From positions 124,001 to 188,000 of the forward strand of contig NZ_JAAXMT010000005.1 in NCBI RefSeq assembly GCF_012277075.1: a DNA stretch of 64,000 nt, read 5' to 3'. This DNA is from Streptococcus alactolyticus. Lineage in GTDB: Bacteria > Bacillota > Bacilli > Lactobacillales > Streptococcaceae. Positions 18,532-27,789 of the stretch are shown here, piece after piece. The notes under the pieces are model-generated. The model was not told the DNA's origin and ran no database searches. It saw only the letters and a program-made list of their open reading frames with translations. How positions within the stretch are numbered: position 1 is the stretch's first letter; the number at the start of each line of letters is the position of its first letter. Made by a program: the position numbers and the translations under genes.

Positions 18532-18541
18532 AATAACCGTT
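18532..18541 (+). promoter_or_regulatory. pfkA-pyk promoter (extended -10)
   Basis: TGCTATAAT with TG one base before TATAAT (18536-18541), 27 bases before the pfkA start codon; the -35 is weak. No other convincing promoter is seen between pfkA and pyk. Confidence 0.55.
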
Positions 18542-18543
18542 AG

Positions 18544-19584
<1,041 letters not shown>

Positions 19585-19662
19585 GACTATTTACTTAATG
19601 TAAAGTTATTATTGTTACTAACGTCGTATATCGACGAAATATAAAGGGAGTTTTAGATTATT

Positions 19663-21165
19663 ATGAATAAACGCGTGAAAATCGTTGCTACACTTGGTCC
19701 TGCGGTAGAACTCCGCGGTGGTAAAAAATTTGGTGAAGATGGTTATTGGGGTGAAAGCCTTGATGTTGAAGCATCAGCACAAAAAATTGCAGAATTGATC
19801 AAAGAAGGTGCAAACGTATTCCGTTTCAACTTCTCACATGGTGACCACGCAGAACAAGGTGAACGCATGAAAACTGTTCGCCGTGCCGAAGAAATTGCAG
19901 GTCAAAAAGTTGGTTTCCTTCTTGATACTAAAGGTCCAGAAATCCGTACTGAACTTTTTGAAGGCGATGCTAAAGAATATTCATATAAAACTGGTGAAAA
20001 AATCCGCGTTGCAACTAAACAAGGTATCAAATCAACTCGTGAAGTCATTGCTTTGAACGTAGCTGGTGCTCTTGATATCTTTGATGACGTTGAAGTTGGT
20101 AAACAAGTCCTTGTTGACGATGGTAAACTTGGTCTTCGTGTTATCGCTAAAGACGAAGCAACTCGCGAATTTGAAGTTGAAGTTGAAAACGACGGTATCA
20201 TCGCTAAACAAAAAGGTGTAAACATTCCTTACACTAAAATCCCATTCCCAGCTCTTGCTGAACGTGACAACGCTGATATTCGATTTGGTCTTGAACAAGG
20301 TCTTAACTTTATCGCTATCTCATTCGTACGTACTGCAAAAGATGTTAACGAAGTTCGCGCTATCTGTGAAGAAACTGGTAACGGACATGTGAAATTGTTG
20401 GCTAAAATCGAAAACCAACAAGGTATCGACAACATCGATGAAATCATCGAAGCTGCTGATGGTATTATGATCGCTCGTGGTGACATGGGTATCGAAGTTC
20501 CATTTGAAATGGTTCCAGTATATCAAAAAATGATCATCACTAAAGTTAACGCTGCAGGTAAAATCGTTGTTACAGCAACAAATATGCTTGAATCAATGAC
20601 TGAAAAACCTCGTGCAACTCGTTCAGAAGTATCTGACGTATTTAATGCTGTTATCGATGGTACTGATGCTACAATGCTTTCAGGTGAATCAGCAAACGGT
20701 AAATACCCTGTTGAATCTGTTCGTGCAATGGCAACTATCGATAAAAACGCTCAAACACTTCTTAATGAATACGGACGTCTTGATTCATCAGCATTTGATC
20801 GTACATCTAAGACAGAAGTTGTTGCATCTGCTGTTAAAGACGCAACTCGTTCAATGGACATCAAATTAGTTGTTGCTCTTACTGAATCAGGTAACACAGC
20901 TCGTTTGATTTCAAAATACCGTCCAGATGCAGATATCTTGGCTGTTACATTTGATGAAATCACTCAAAAATCACTTATGCTTAACTGGGGTGTATTCCCA
21001 ATCGTAACTGAAAAACCAGCTTCAACAGACGACATGTTTGAAGTGGCTGAAAAAGTTGCTCTTGAATCAGGATTGGTTCAATCAGGTGACAATATCGTTA
21101 TCGTCGCTGGTGTTCCAGTTGGTTCAGGTGGTACAAACACCATGCGTATCCGCACTGTAAAATAA
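19663..21165 (+). CDS. pyk: Pyruvate kinase
   Basis: A 500-residue glycolytic enzyme (phosphoenolpyruvate + ADP to pyruvate + ATP). Motifs: KIVATLGPA at the N-terminus, FRFNFSHGDHAEQG near 54, LLDTKGPEIRTE near 86, the active-site LLAKIENQQGIDNIDEI near 245, IMIARGDMGIEVP near 270, and the C-terminal ADILAVTFDE. It lacks the extra C-terminal PEP-utiliser domain of Bacillus. The last four codons and the terminator form the prophage attachment core; the coding sequence is restored intact after integration. A small hairpin (CGTCG/CGACG at 19622-19636) lies between pfkA and pyk. Confidence 0.97.
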   Translation: MNKRVKIVATLGPAVELRGGKKFGEDGYWGESLDVEASAQKIAELIKEGANVFRFNFSHGDHAEQGERMKTVRRAEEIAGQKVGFLLDTKGPEIRTELFEGDAKEYSYKTGEKIRVATKQGIKSTREVIALNVAGALDIFDDVEVGKQVLVDDGKLGLRVIAKDEATREFEVEVENDGIIAKQKGVNIPYTKIPFPALAERDNADIRFGLEQGLNFIAISFVRTAKDVNEVRAICEETGNGHVKLLAKIENQQGIDNIDEIIEAADGIMIARGDMGIEVPFEMVPVYQKMIITKVNAAGKIVVTATNMLESMTEKPRATRSEVSDVFNAVIDGTDATMLSGESANGKYPVESVRAMATIDKNAQTLLNEYGRLDSSAFDRTSKTEVVASAVKDATRSMDIKLVVALTESGNTARLISKYRPDADILAVTFDEITQKSLMLNWGVFPIVTEKPASTDDMFEVAEKVALESGLVQSGDNIVIVAGVPVGSGGTNTMRIRTVK

Positions 21166-21229
21166 TTAATTAATAAAAAAGCCTATCATATCAAGCTTTC
21201 TAGCCTGTGTGATAGGGCTTTTTTTATGT
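21150..21229 (+). repeat. attL and pyk terminator
   Basis: Direct repeat matching attR at 62460-62539; the first 66 bases are exact, then one G/A difference at 21216/62526, then 13 more matches. It contains the last pyk codons, the stop, and the hairpin AAAGCCTATCA ... TGATAGGGCTTT with T run (to about 21226), so integration keeps both the gene end and its terminator. Confidence 0.93.
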
Positions 21230-21243
21230 CAAAATGGTAGCGA

Positions 21244-21260
21244 GGGGCACAGAAGGGGCA
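21244..21260. promoter_or_regulatory. Putative integrase arm-type site, left
   Basis: GGGGCACAGAAGGGGCA: two GGGGCA units 11 bases apart, just inside attL. The same spaced pair lies at 62326-62342 inside attR, and a third, weaker copy at 62543-62558 beside a vestigial integrase. Confidence 0.5.
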
Positions 21261-21262
21261 AA

Positions 21263-22420
21263 CTAAAGTGGTAATTTATTAATCATGTCGACAACTTTGT
21301 CTTTCATCTTGTTTGTAACATGCGTATAAATTTTCATTGTGGTGTCACTGTCCTCGTGTCCAACACGATCCATGATAGCTTTTAAAGGAACACCTTTTTC
21401 AGCCAAATAACTAACAAGCGTGTGTCTAAAGATATGTGAGCTGATAGGTTTATTAATTGGATGTTCTAGTCGCTGATTAGCGGCCTTGATGGATTCATTA
21501 AATGAATTACGTTGGATAGGCACTCCACGATTAGTTACAAATATGTAGCTACGATCCATAGTTATCCAATTAGGATTTAAACTTTTGTTTAAATCTCGAA
21601 TCTTAATAGCTTCATCTAATATTTCTGATTCTCGTTTTGATAACTTATTGCTACGATAGCCAGCAGGTGTTTTGGGTGGTTCTTTTTTGGCTTTCTTGTA
21701 TCCTTGGACGCTGTCTAAAGTGCCAAAAATATCTACAAAATTATCGTCTTTACGGTAATTAATATCTTCTAAAGCAACGACTTCACCAATACGTGCACCA
21801 TCTAAAAATAGAAATTCGGCAATCAGTGAATTCAAGTAAGTTCGTTTCGTGCGTCGTAATTCATTAATTAATGGAATTAACTCTGTTTCAATTTCCAGAT
21901 ATTTGTTCTTGATTTTTTCGTAATCTTCAAGGGTTAGAACTTTTTTAGGAAGTTTTGCTTGTCTAGCAGGGTTCATCTTGAGATGCCCAATAGTTACAGC
22001 GTAATCAAAAGATAGGTTTAATATTGATTTAACGCGCTCTAATTTTGGGCGTGAAATATCAAGTTTGTTTATATAGTCTTGAACATAAAGAGTATCAATC
22101 TTCGTAATTTTTGTTTTTAAACCAAAAGTTTCACGTACTAGTCTAACATTACTTGTGAGAGCACTAATAGAAGTACGCCTGATTTCTTTTTTGTGAAATT
22201 CCCACCATGAATCTAAAACATCAGTGAAGTAAGCATCAGAAGTTTTTAAGTTCCTTAAAGCTGTTTTGATTTTTTCTTCAAGAATTTTTTGAGCTTCCTT
22301 TTTCGCTCGGTTAGAAGCACTTTCAAGTGTTACAGATACTTTGCGCCATTTTTCGGTATATGGGTCTTTGTAGCGCTCGAAATACTTATATTTGCCGTTG
22401 GTTAATTCTTCAATCCACAT
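21263..22420 (-). CDS. int: Phage tyrosine integrase
   Basis: A 385-residue recombinase. The N-terminal AP2-like domain has KYKYFERYKDPYTEKWRKVS. A SAM-like core-binding domain occupies about 65-165. The catalytic residues are Arg in FLDGARIGEVVAL, His/Arg in SHIFRHTLVS, His in VGHEDSDTT and Tyr in MKIYTHV. The gene ends 34 bases from attL, the normal arrangement for the element's own integrase. An inverted repeat TATAGTAAA / TTTACTATA (22453-22491) upstream may control its expression. Confidence 0.95.
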   Translation of the reverse strand: MWIEELTNGKYKYFERYKDPYTEKWRKVSVTLESASNRAKKEAQKILEEKIKTALRNLKTSDAYFTDVLDSWWEFHKKEIRRTSISALTSNVRLVRETFGLKTKITKIDTLYVQDYINKLDISRPKLERVKSILNLSFDYAVTIGHLKMNPARQAKLPKKVLTLEDYEKIKNKYLEIETELIPLINELRRTKRTYLNSLIAEFLFLDGARIGEVVALEDINYRKDDNFVDIFGTLDSVQGYKKAKKEPPKTPAGYRSNKLSKRESEILDEAIKIRDLNKSLNPNWITMDRSYIFVTNRGVPIQRNSFNESIKAANQRLEHPINKPISSHIFRHTLVSYLAEKGVPLKAIMDRVGHEDSDTTMKIYTHVTNKMKDKVVDMINKLPL

Positions 22421-22491
22421 TTGTTTTTACCTCACTTTTTTGATAAAATGGGTATAGTAAAGAGGCCTACAGTATGCAGGTTTTTACTATA

Positions 22492-22550
22492 CTACCAATT
22501 TCCTTACACTCTAAGTTTGGCGACGGAGAGTGTAGGGATTTTTTATTTTA
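22492..22550 (+). repeat. Hairpin repeat, copy 1, flanking the SIR2 gene
   Basis: CTACCAATT, then stem CCTTACACTCT / AGAGTGTAGGG around the loop AAGTTTGGCGACGG, then TTTTTT. It looks like a plus-strand terminator although both neighbours are on the minus strand. Copy 2 at 24484-24542 shares about 50 of 57 bases in the same orientation. Confidence 0.75.
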
Positions 22551-22569
22551 CTTTTCATATAACTTTTGT

Positions 22570-22696
22570 TATACTATTGCTAACAATATAACAAGAGTTG
22601 CTTACCTCTAGCCGTATTAGATGTCTGTTTCTTGTTTAGACCGTTTGTTTTCCGTTAGGACTTAGGTTCATGAGCGGAACTCACCGGTCTTTTTTT
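22570..22696 (+). ncRNA. Candidate small RNA, tail to tail with the SIR2 gene
   Basis: Extended -10 TGTTATACT (TATACT at 22570-22575) with TTTACT 17 bases upstream, then about 110 bases with no usable ORF, ending in a nested stem (AGACCG/CGGTCT outside, TTCCG/CGGAA inside) and seven T. The T run overlaps the stop codon of the convergent SIR2 gene. An inverted repeat TGTTATA/TATAACA (22568-22593) spans the -10 and may be an operator. Function unknown. Confidence 0.4.
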
Positions 22697-24290
22697 AGTT
22701 TAAATCTCCGTTTTCAAGAAGGTCGTATGCTAGTAGAAGTCTTCTTTGTTGTGAGGTTGACAAACTATTATTATAGTTATTTCTAAATTCGGTTAGTACG
22801 TTATTTTGAATAAAATTTAATAGTTTCAATCTATCTAAGTGTTTAATATTATATACAATGATTTCTAATTTTTTATTCATCTTTCCAGGAGAATTTAAAA
22901 TTTCTTCCAAAGTTGAATATTCTTTTTTATTTGTTTTAGGAATTGAGTCTATTAATTTTTGTAGCGACCCCATCTCTGATATACGTCTTTTTATTTTTCT
23001 TTTGCTACGTGTAGAAAGAAAATCATATTCTTGGTAGTTTATATTTTTTACATATTTTACAAAAGGAATTCTTGCTGTAGTATGCTCTCCAGCAATTACT
23101 GGCAGGGAAACTTCTGGTAGAAATGAAGCATTATCTAAAAAATAATCTTCTACATAATCAGGTATGCTAGGATTGACAAACATATTTTTTTTATCACCTA
23201 AAGCAACTACAAGTCGTCTTTTCTTAATTTCTTCAGACAAACTATCAAGATTTTGAGGTGAAACTAGATGGCTATCAAGTTTACCTTTTGCACCTGCAGT
23301 AATAATAATATTTTTGACCAAAGACTCATACTTACTCACTTCATATGCTGTCAATCCTTGATTGATTTTTGAAATTTCTTTATAAATTTTAGAATAATTA
23401 TCAGTTTTTATAGTTGAATAAGATATATTTAGTAAATTGTTATTTACTATTTGTTCTATAAGTTCATCTTCCCCACTAGAATATTCTACAACAGTTATAC
23501 GACTACTATTTTTTCTTACATCCCCGTCTGGCAATTGAGAAGCAAAGTCAGATAATAACTTTTGAACATTTCTATCAGAAAGCGAATATCCAAGAAAAAT
23601 TATCGGGGAATTTATTAAGTTTGAAAGAATCTTAGCGCTTATTAAAATTGAATTTTTATCGTATTTGTCGTAATCTTCCTCCGTAATGACGATACTACTA
23701 GGGTCTTTTACGTCTCCATGTATTTTAAATAATTCAGACCAATTATATGTATCATCGAAAAAACCTTTTTGACCTATGTATATAGTTGGCTTTTCATTTA
23801 TAGAATTTAATAAATCTTCGGTAAGAGTATCATAATTAGTTGTGATAATTACTTTAGCTTTTGATAAAAATACTTTGTATAAGTCAATTTCATTTTTCAT
23901 ATCTTCTTTGATGGTATAGTTCTTAAACCTTTCAGAAAGAGAAAAATTAAAGGGCGAAATTTTTTCGTGATAAGCAGTACTCTGATCAAGACCATGTAGT
24001 GAAAAACTTCCGTCAAAAAATAAATCATCGTACTTTTGTTTAATATATGACGCAGTTTTTATATTAACGATAAAATCTTTTTCATCATCAGAAATAGTAT
24101 CTTTGATTTCTTTTTTTATACTTCTCATATAACTAAATATGGATGATTTTTCACCTAGCTTTTGCCAATACTCTTCTAATAAGGTTGACCAAGTGGGAAA
24201 ATTTTCTAAATAACGTTTGGATATTCCTGAGCCTATAAAAACAATAGGATAACTGTTACTTTCAATAATGTCTTTAAGCAAAATACTCAC
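22695..24290 (-). CDS. SIR2-domain protein, probable NADase defence effector
   Basis: About 531 residues. The N-terminal half is a SIR2-like Rossmann domain: FIGSGISKRYLENFPTW near 18-34, TTNYDTLTEDL near 150-160, the catalytic-His motif FKIHGDVKDPSSI near 188-200 and IIFLGYSLSDRNVQKLL near 230-246. The C-terminal half (about 300-531) is not recognised and may be the sensor. Bacterial SIR2 proteins of this type (ThsA, DSR, SIR2-containing Agos) deplete NAD during phage infection. Start is GTG 24290 or, better spaced from GAGG, TTG 24281. AT-rich compared with the flanking phage genes and bracketed by duplicated hairpins, so probably acquired cargo. Confidence 0.8.
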   Translation of the reverse strand: MSILLKDIIESNSYPIVFIGSGISKRYLENFPTWSTLLEEYWQKLGEKSSIFSYMRSIKKEIKDTISDDEKDFIVNIKTASYIKQKYDDLFFDGSFSLHGLDQSTAYHEKISPFNFSLSERFKNYTIKEDMKNEIDLYKVFLSKAKVIITTNYDTLTEDLLNSINEKPTIYIGQKGFFDDTYNWSELFKIHGDVKDPSSIVITEEDYDKYDKNSILISAKILSNLINSPIIFLGYSLSDRNVQKLLSDFASQLPDGDVRKNSSRITVVEYSSGEDELIEQIVNNNLLNISYSTIKTDNYSKIYKEISKINQGLTAYEVSKYESLVKNIIITAGAKGKLDSHLVSPQNLDSLSEEIKKRRLVVALGDKKNMFVNPSIPDYVEDYFLDNASFLPEVSLPVIAGEHTTARIPFVKYVKNINYQEYDFLSTRSKRKIKRRISEMGSLQKLIDSIPKTNKKEYSTLEEILNSPGKMNKKLEIIVYNIKHLDRLKLLNFIQNNVLTEFRNNYNNSLSTSQQRRLLLAYDLLENGDLN

Positions 24291-24541
24291 ACCTCACAAT
24301 CTAAATTATTTGAACAGAATCGTTTTTTGATTTTACTTTATTAATACTTAGTAACTGGCTTTTTGAATAAAAAACTTTATGTTTTCTTAATTTTCAATAT
24401 GTGTCAAGTGTTTTATACTATTTTTTTATTTTCCAAGTAAATTCTCCTCAACTTGTTCAAGTAGTTCTTGAACAAGTTCCCTACTACCAATTATTCCTTA
24501 CACTCTAAGTTTGGCGATGGAGAGTGTGAGGGATTTTTTGT
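24291..24541. other. Intergenic hairpin region upstream of the SIR2 gene
   Basis: About 250 AT-rich bases. It holds a minus-strand TTGACA (24408-24403) without a clear -10, a perfect 12-bp stem AACTTGTTCAAG / CTTGAACAAGTT with a 5-base loop (24450-24478) lacking a T run, and copy 2 of the flanking hairpin repeat. The perfect stem may be an operator. Confidence 0.45.
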
Positions 24542-24542
24542 T
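24484..24542 (+). repeat. Hairpin repeat, copy 2, flanking the SIR2 gene
   Basis: CTACCAATTA, then CCTTACACTCT / AGAGTGTGAGGG around AAGTTTGGCGATGG, then TTTTTTG. Direct-repeat partner of 22492-22550; the pair brackets a 1.93-kb segment with the SIR2 gene and the candidate small RNA. Confidence 0.75.
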
Positions 24543-25159
24543 TAATCGTATTCGTTAGACCACGTCGTGTCAGCGAAAGTAACTTGATAAGGACCGTCGT
24601 TTTTAGCGCTAAAAACAATATCAGCTGTAATTGATTGTCCAGCTGTCAAACTGTTTGGAAAATCTGTTTCATAGCTTGAACTATCAAAATTAGCAATATT
24701 TTTCGAACCGTCTACCATACTGAAATATTGTGGATTCATTGACCATGAACTGTTTCCTTTGTTTTCGATTGTAAAGTTAACGACTACAGGAATATTTCCT
24801 GTATCATCATTCAAAGCTCTAGAAGTGTCTTGAGTAATGCTGTTGACTTTAACCATCAAACCATTTGAAAAATCGATTCCGGTTCCTGTTTTGTAAAATT
24901 GCACTTCTTTTGAAGATGAAGCAGTAGTTGTTTCTTCCTCTTCTTCAGAGGAGTTACTTGAGTAGCTCGTCTTATTCGATGAACTCTCGCGATAAATGTC
25001 ATCATCTTTTTCGTCATAATACATGCCATATTTGTCTAATGCGTCATTAATCGCATCCACCCTATCAGCCAGCGAATAGGTAGCGAATGCAAATATAATT
25101 GTTAACAATCCTAAAACGACCGTTGACCAAAAAAGTGGCATTTTGATAAACTTTTTCAT
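24542..25159 (-). CDS. Membrane-anchored DUF4352-like surface protein
   Basis: A 205-residue protein with an N-terminal signal anchor (MPLFWSTVVLGLLTIIFAFATY, residues 7-28), a low-complexity Ser/Glu/Thr linker (about 58-85) and a C-terminal beta-sandwich domain with KVNSITQDTS, IPVVVNFTIENKG and ITADIVFSAKNDGPYQVTF, as in DUF4352/Ig-like domains. It should be displayed outside the membrane. Lysogeny blocks of streptococcal phages often encode a superinfection-exclusion protein at this place; that role is a guess. Confidence 0.6.
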   Translation of the reverse strand: MKKFIKMPLFWSTVVLGLLTIIFAFATYSLADRVDAINDALDKYGMYYDEKDDDIYRESSSNKTSYSSNSSEEEEETTTASSSKEVQFYKTGTGIDFSNGLMVKVNSITQDTSRALNDDTGNIPVVVNFTIENKGNSSWSMNPQYFSMVDGSKNIANFDSSSYETDFPNSLTAGQSITADIVFSAKNDGPYQVTFADTTWSNEYD

Positions 25160-25218
25160 TTTTTACAATTCCCTTTTTATTCCAGCTTTTACCGTGGTTC
25201 AGGTTTGCACATATTTGA

Positions 25219-25638
25219 TTATTTGGTCATTAGTATAGTAACAATAATTGCTGCTATACCGATGATAGAACTAATAAATAATCCAACGAACCAATAAATG
25301 AACTCGCGTCTATTTTTGGCTTGCTCTTCGATTCTTTTGTTTTCTTGAGAAAGTAAAAGATTTTCAATTCTTTTTTCAAAATTGTCGAATTTTAAATCAA
25401 TTCTTTCAAAACCGTGCTGAGTATCTGAATTGATTTTATCTAATTTTAAATCAATTTCTGTTTTAGAGTATGTATCTTGAGACATAGTGAAATCCCCCAT
25501 GTTTAATTCTGATTCCATTATACCATTATAGTATTTTTGGGTAGTTGTCGATGAAGTTTTTTCACTCTGCAAAGGTGTGATATTTGATTTAGTGGGCTTA
25601 AAATTATCTTGCGTCTTAGCCTGTATCTCAGCTGGCAT
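25219..25638 (-). CDS. Tail-anchored coiled-coil membrane protein
   Basis: A 139-residue protein: a polar N-terminus, an amphipathic coiled coil (about 54-105, with DLKLDKINSD and RIDLKFDNFEKRIENLL) and one C-terminal membrane helix (FIYWFVGLFISSIIGIAAII). The architecture resembles XhlA-like and other phage membrane accessory proteins. Starts three bases after the stop of the gene upstream, so both are in one operon. The real start may be an internal Met (MESELN or MSQDTY), because the RBS is poor. Confidence 0.55.
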   Translation of the reverse strand: MPAEIQAKTQDNFKPTKSNITPLQSEKTSSTTTQKYYNGIMESELNMGDFTMSQDTYSKTEIDLKLDKINSDTQHGFERIDLKFDNFEKRIENLLLSQENKRIEEQAKNRREFIYWFVGLFISSIIGIAAIIVTILMTK

Positions 25639-25641
25639 ATT

Positions 25642-26064
25642 TTACCCCCATTTACCAAAGTAGTGATAGCTATATGCTGTATCTAACTCATTACCGTTCC
25701 CATCCATTAATACAAATAAAAAATAAAAATCGCTCGGGTTTTGAATTGTAAAATTGAAATCAAAATTCCCTGTTACTTTACCATAACCATCTTTTAATAG
25801 AGTAAAATCCTCTTTTTTTATAAATACTCTTGTAGCGTGGACAGGGTAGTTTGAACCATCTGGGAAAAAAGCAAAAACCGATAAAGTGTAGTTAGTTTCT
25901 GGCTTAAGATTGAAAAAATCCAGGAAAGCAACTAGAGTTGTTGAACCAGGATACATATCTAGGTTATTGATAGTTCCTAATTGTTGTCCGCTATCAGGTT
26001 TAACAATTCGAATTGCGGTCATTTTTTCCCTAAAAGGGTTGGGTTTCATTTCTATACTTGTCAT
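25642..26064 (-). CDS. Hypothetical beta-rich lysogeny-block protein
   Basis: A 140-residue protein beginning MTSIEMKPNPFREKMTAIRIV, rich in aromatic and beta-branched residues (TNYTLSVFAFFPDGSNYPVHATRVFI, then NPSDFYFLFVLMDGNG). It looks like a small soluble beta sandwich. No signal peptide. AAGGAAG RBS. Operon with the coiled-coil membrane protein, so the two may act together. Family not recognised. Confidence 0.55.
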   Translation of the reverse strand: MTSIEMKPNPFREKMTAIRIVKPDSGQQLGTINNLDMYPGSTTLVAFLDFFNLKPETNYTLSVFAFFPDGSNYPVHATRVFIKKEDFTLLKDGYGKVTGNFDFNFTIQNPSDFYFLFVLMDGNGNELDTAYSYHYFGKWG

Positions 26065-26108
26065 ATTGATTTCTTCCTTTTAAATAAATTTATTAGCATA
26101 TATAGTAA

Positions 26109-26489
26109 TTATTTTTCAGAGTATTTACCAACGACTTTCCCGATAACACGGAAGTCGCTGTCAGCGTCAATTGCAATATCCGGATATTTAGATGTGTTAA
26201 AACTATGCAAAAATGCATGATCATCTTTTATAGTAATTTCTTTTATATAAGCATCGCCATATAATTCAAATACACCAACATCACCGCTGGATAAGTCAAC
26301 AGAAAGTTTTACAAATACATAGTCACCAGAATGATACTCTGGTTCCATTGAATCACCGTAGACAGGGACAACAAAATCTGCGTCATACTCAACAGGCAAC
26401 GTGATAGTTTCTTTTTGTACATCACTTAAAAATTGGCCAGTTCCAGCAGATACTGCATTGTCCTCTTTTTCAAGTTTTCTACGAATGTT
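26109..26489 (-). pseudogene. LexA/CI-type S24 peptidase domain, fragment without DNA-binding part
   Basis: The frame is open from 26489 to the stop at 26109. It carries the Ala-Gly cleavage site (NAVSAGTGQFL), the catalytic Ser in VYGDSMEPEYHSGD, and a Lys in YIKEITI, the hallmarks of a self-cleaving phage repressor. No ATG and no HTH domain precede it in frame; the only late start (TTG 26399) would remove the cleavage site. It is therefore either a relic of a CI repressor or the second half of a frameshifted gene that begins at 26680. Immunity is probably set by the ImmR-like gene instead. Confidence 0.6.
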
Positions 26490-26680
26490 TCAGGGTTTCG
26501 TTCAATCTCTTCAATGAAAAACTCACAGAAAGCTGGAGCGTAGCTATATCGATTACCGATTTTATAGTGGTAGCAATAGCGTCCATCTTTCTTAATATCG
26601 TAAAATGCATTAAATAGTTGTAGGTCGTTTGTTGTAAACGGCCTTTTTTGCTTTTCACCACTTACTATTTTTGTTAACAA
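26426..26680 (-). CDS. Hypothetical protein overlapping the S24 fragment
   Basis: An 84-residue frame from a TTG codon, with IVSGEKQKRPFTTNDLQLFNAFYD and several aromatic residues (YCYHYKIGNRYSYAPAF). It ends in another frame inside the S24 fragment (26109-26489), so the two could be halves of one gene broken by a frameshift near 26480. The start is weakly supported (AAAAGGGA close to TTG). No family recognised. Confidence 0.4.
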   Translation of the reverse strand: MLTKIVSGEKQKRPFTTNDLQLFNAFYDIKKDGRYCYHYKIGNRYSYAPAFCEFFIEEIERNPETFVENLKKRTMQYLLELANF

Positions 26681-26704
26681 AATCCCTTTTTATAACTTTA
26701 CCCT

Positions 26705-26908
26705 TTATTTACTTTTAAAGGTTCTACCACAGTTATTACAGTGCCAGTTGTTTTTTCCGTTCTTACCGACAAGTCCAAGTAGGACGAGTGGCCAAGAAAT
26801 TAAAAATCCAATACAACCAACACAACCATTGAAATTTTTTCTGTCCTGATTCATAAACTGAATATTAGTGCTTCTGCAATATGGACAGCGTTTAGCAAAC
26901 AATCCCAT
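26705..26908 (-). CDS. Small zinc-ribbon membrane protein
   Basis: A 67-residue protein with two Cys pairs, CPYC at the N-terminus and CNNC near the C-terminus, around a hydrophobic hairpin (CVGCIGFLISWPLVLLGLVG). The pattern suggests a zinc ribbon whose halves are joined by a membrane-inserted segment, as in LITAF-like proteins. GGAGAAAAAAAG RBS. Part of the lysogeny operon; function unknown. Confidence 0.6.
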   Translation of the reverse strand: MGLFAKRCPYCRSTNIQFMNQDRKNFNGCVGCIGFLISWPLVLLGLVGKNGKNNWHCNNCGRTFKSK

Positions 26909-26964
26909 CTTTTTTTCTCCATTCTCCAGCTTTTATTGTGGTTCAGTGATTGCACATAGCTTTT

Positions 26965-27345
26965 TTAAACAATATCCATTAAATTATAGTATTCATCAAT
27001 TACCATGCATTCATCAGCTACAGTATTCAATTGGTGCCTTTGCATGAAATTGACGTAGTTGAATTCATAATCTGATTCTCTCAACTCTTCTTCTAACAAG
27101 AGACGGATCATGTGGCGGTTAGCTTGCAATTCAAATTGTTCATGATGTCTTTGATATTGGCTAGAGTCATGTTCAAGATGTCCAAGCTCATGGTAAACAA
27201 CTTTCTTCATAGCTTCTTCCGAAAGTGATTTATTGACGAAGATAATTTTAATGTCATCAATATAGATTCCAGGTCGTGGCCATAGCTTGTTATCAAAATA
27301 AGCTAGTGTAACTCCATACGATTCAACAAGTTCTTCAATAGTCAT
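26965..27345 (-). CDS. ImmA/IrrE-family metallopeptidase
   Basis: A 126-residue protein with the zinc-protease motif VVYHELGHLEHD near residues 48-59 and a downstream Glu in FELQANRHMIRLL. ImmA-type proteases cleave the ImmR repressor encoded next to them when DNA damage occurs and so trigger induction. It lies directly downstream of the repressor gene, 27 bases away. RBS AAAGGAAG. Confidence 0.85.
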   Translation of the reverse strand: MTIEELVESYGVTLAYFDNKLWPRPGIYIDDIKIIFVNKSLSEEAMKKVVYHELGHLEHDSSQYQRHHEQFELQANRHMIRLLLEEELRESDYEFNYVNFMQRHQLNTVADECMVIDEYYNLMDIV

Positions 27346-27372
27346 AGACTATCTTCCTTTGCTAAGTAATTT

Positions 27373-27729
27373 TTATTTTCTACCTTTCAAGTAGATTTCA
27401 ATAATGTTTGTAATTGCATCAACATCTTCGTCAGTAAGTGGTTTACCGTCAAATGTTTTGGCGTTTCTTGCCATTTTACGTAAATCTTCAGTAGTGTATT
27501 CTGATGCAGTATCATCAGAAGCAATTCTTGGATTATCAGTGCGTCCCAATAGATAATCTGTAGACACATTGAAATAGTCGGCGATTGTTGCAACTCTTTC
27601 TGCGTTAGGCTTCTTGGTTTTCATGTTGTAGATTGTATTTCTACTAAAACCAAGTTGTTCTTCTAATCTATTGATTGAAATCCCTTTTTTATCAGCGAGT
27701 TCTTTAATTTTTTCGAATGTTGGAAACAT
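27373..27729 (-). CDS. ImmR/CI-like XRE-family phage repressor
   Basis: A 118-residue protein with an N-terminal HTH: IKELADKKGISINRLEEQLGFSRNTIYN near 7-34 followed by VATIADYFNVSTDYLLG. The C-terminal part is short and lacks an S24 peptidase, which fits a repressor controlled by the neighbouring ImmA protease. ATG 27729 is preferred; the frame is open upstream to 27753 but that would run into the promoter-proximal palindrome. It faces the Cro-like gene across a control region of about 300 bases. Confidence 0.85.
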   Translation of the reverse strand: MFPTFEKIKELADKKGISINRLEEQLGFSRNTIYNMKTKKPNAERVATIADYFNVSTDYLLGRTDNPRIASDDTASEYTTEDLRKMARNAKTFDGKPLTDEDVDAITNIIEIYLKGRK

Positions 27730-27789
27730 TGATATAACAACCTTTCTAAGCATTACAAAAAAATATTGTAATTTTTTGATTAAAAACCG

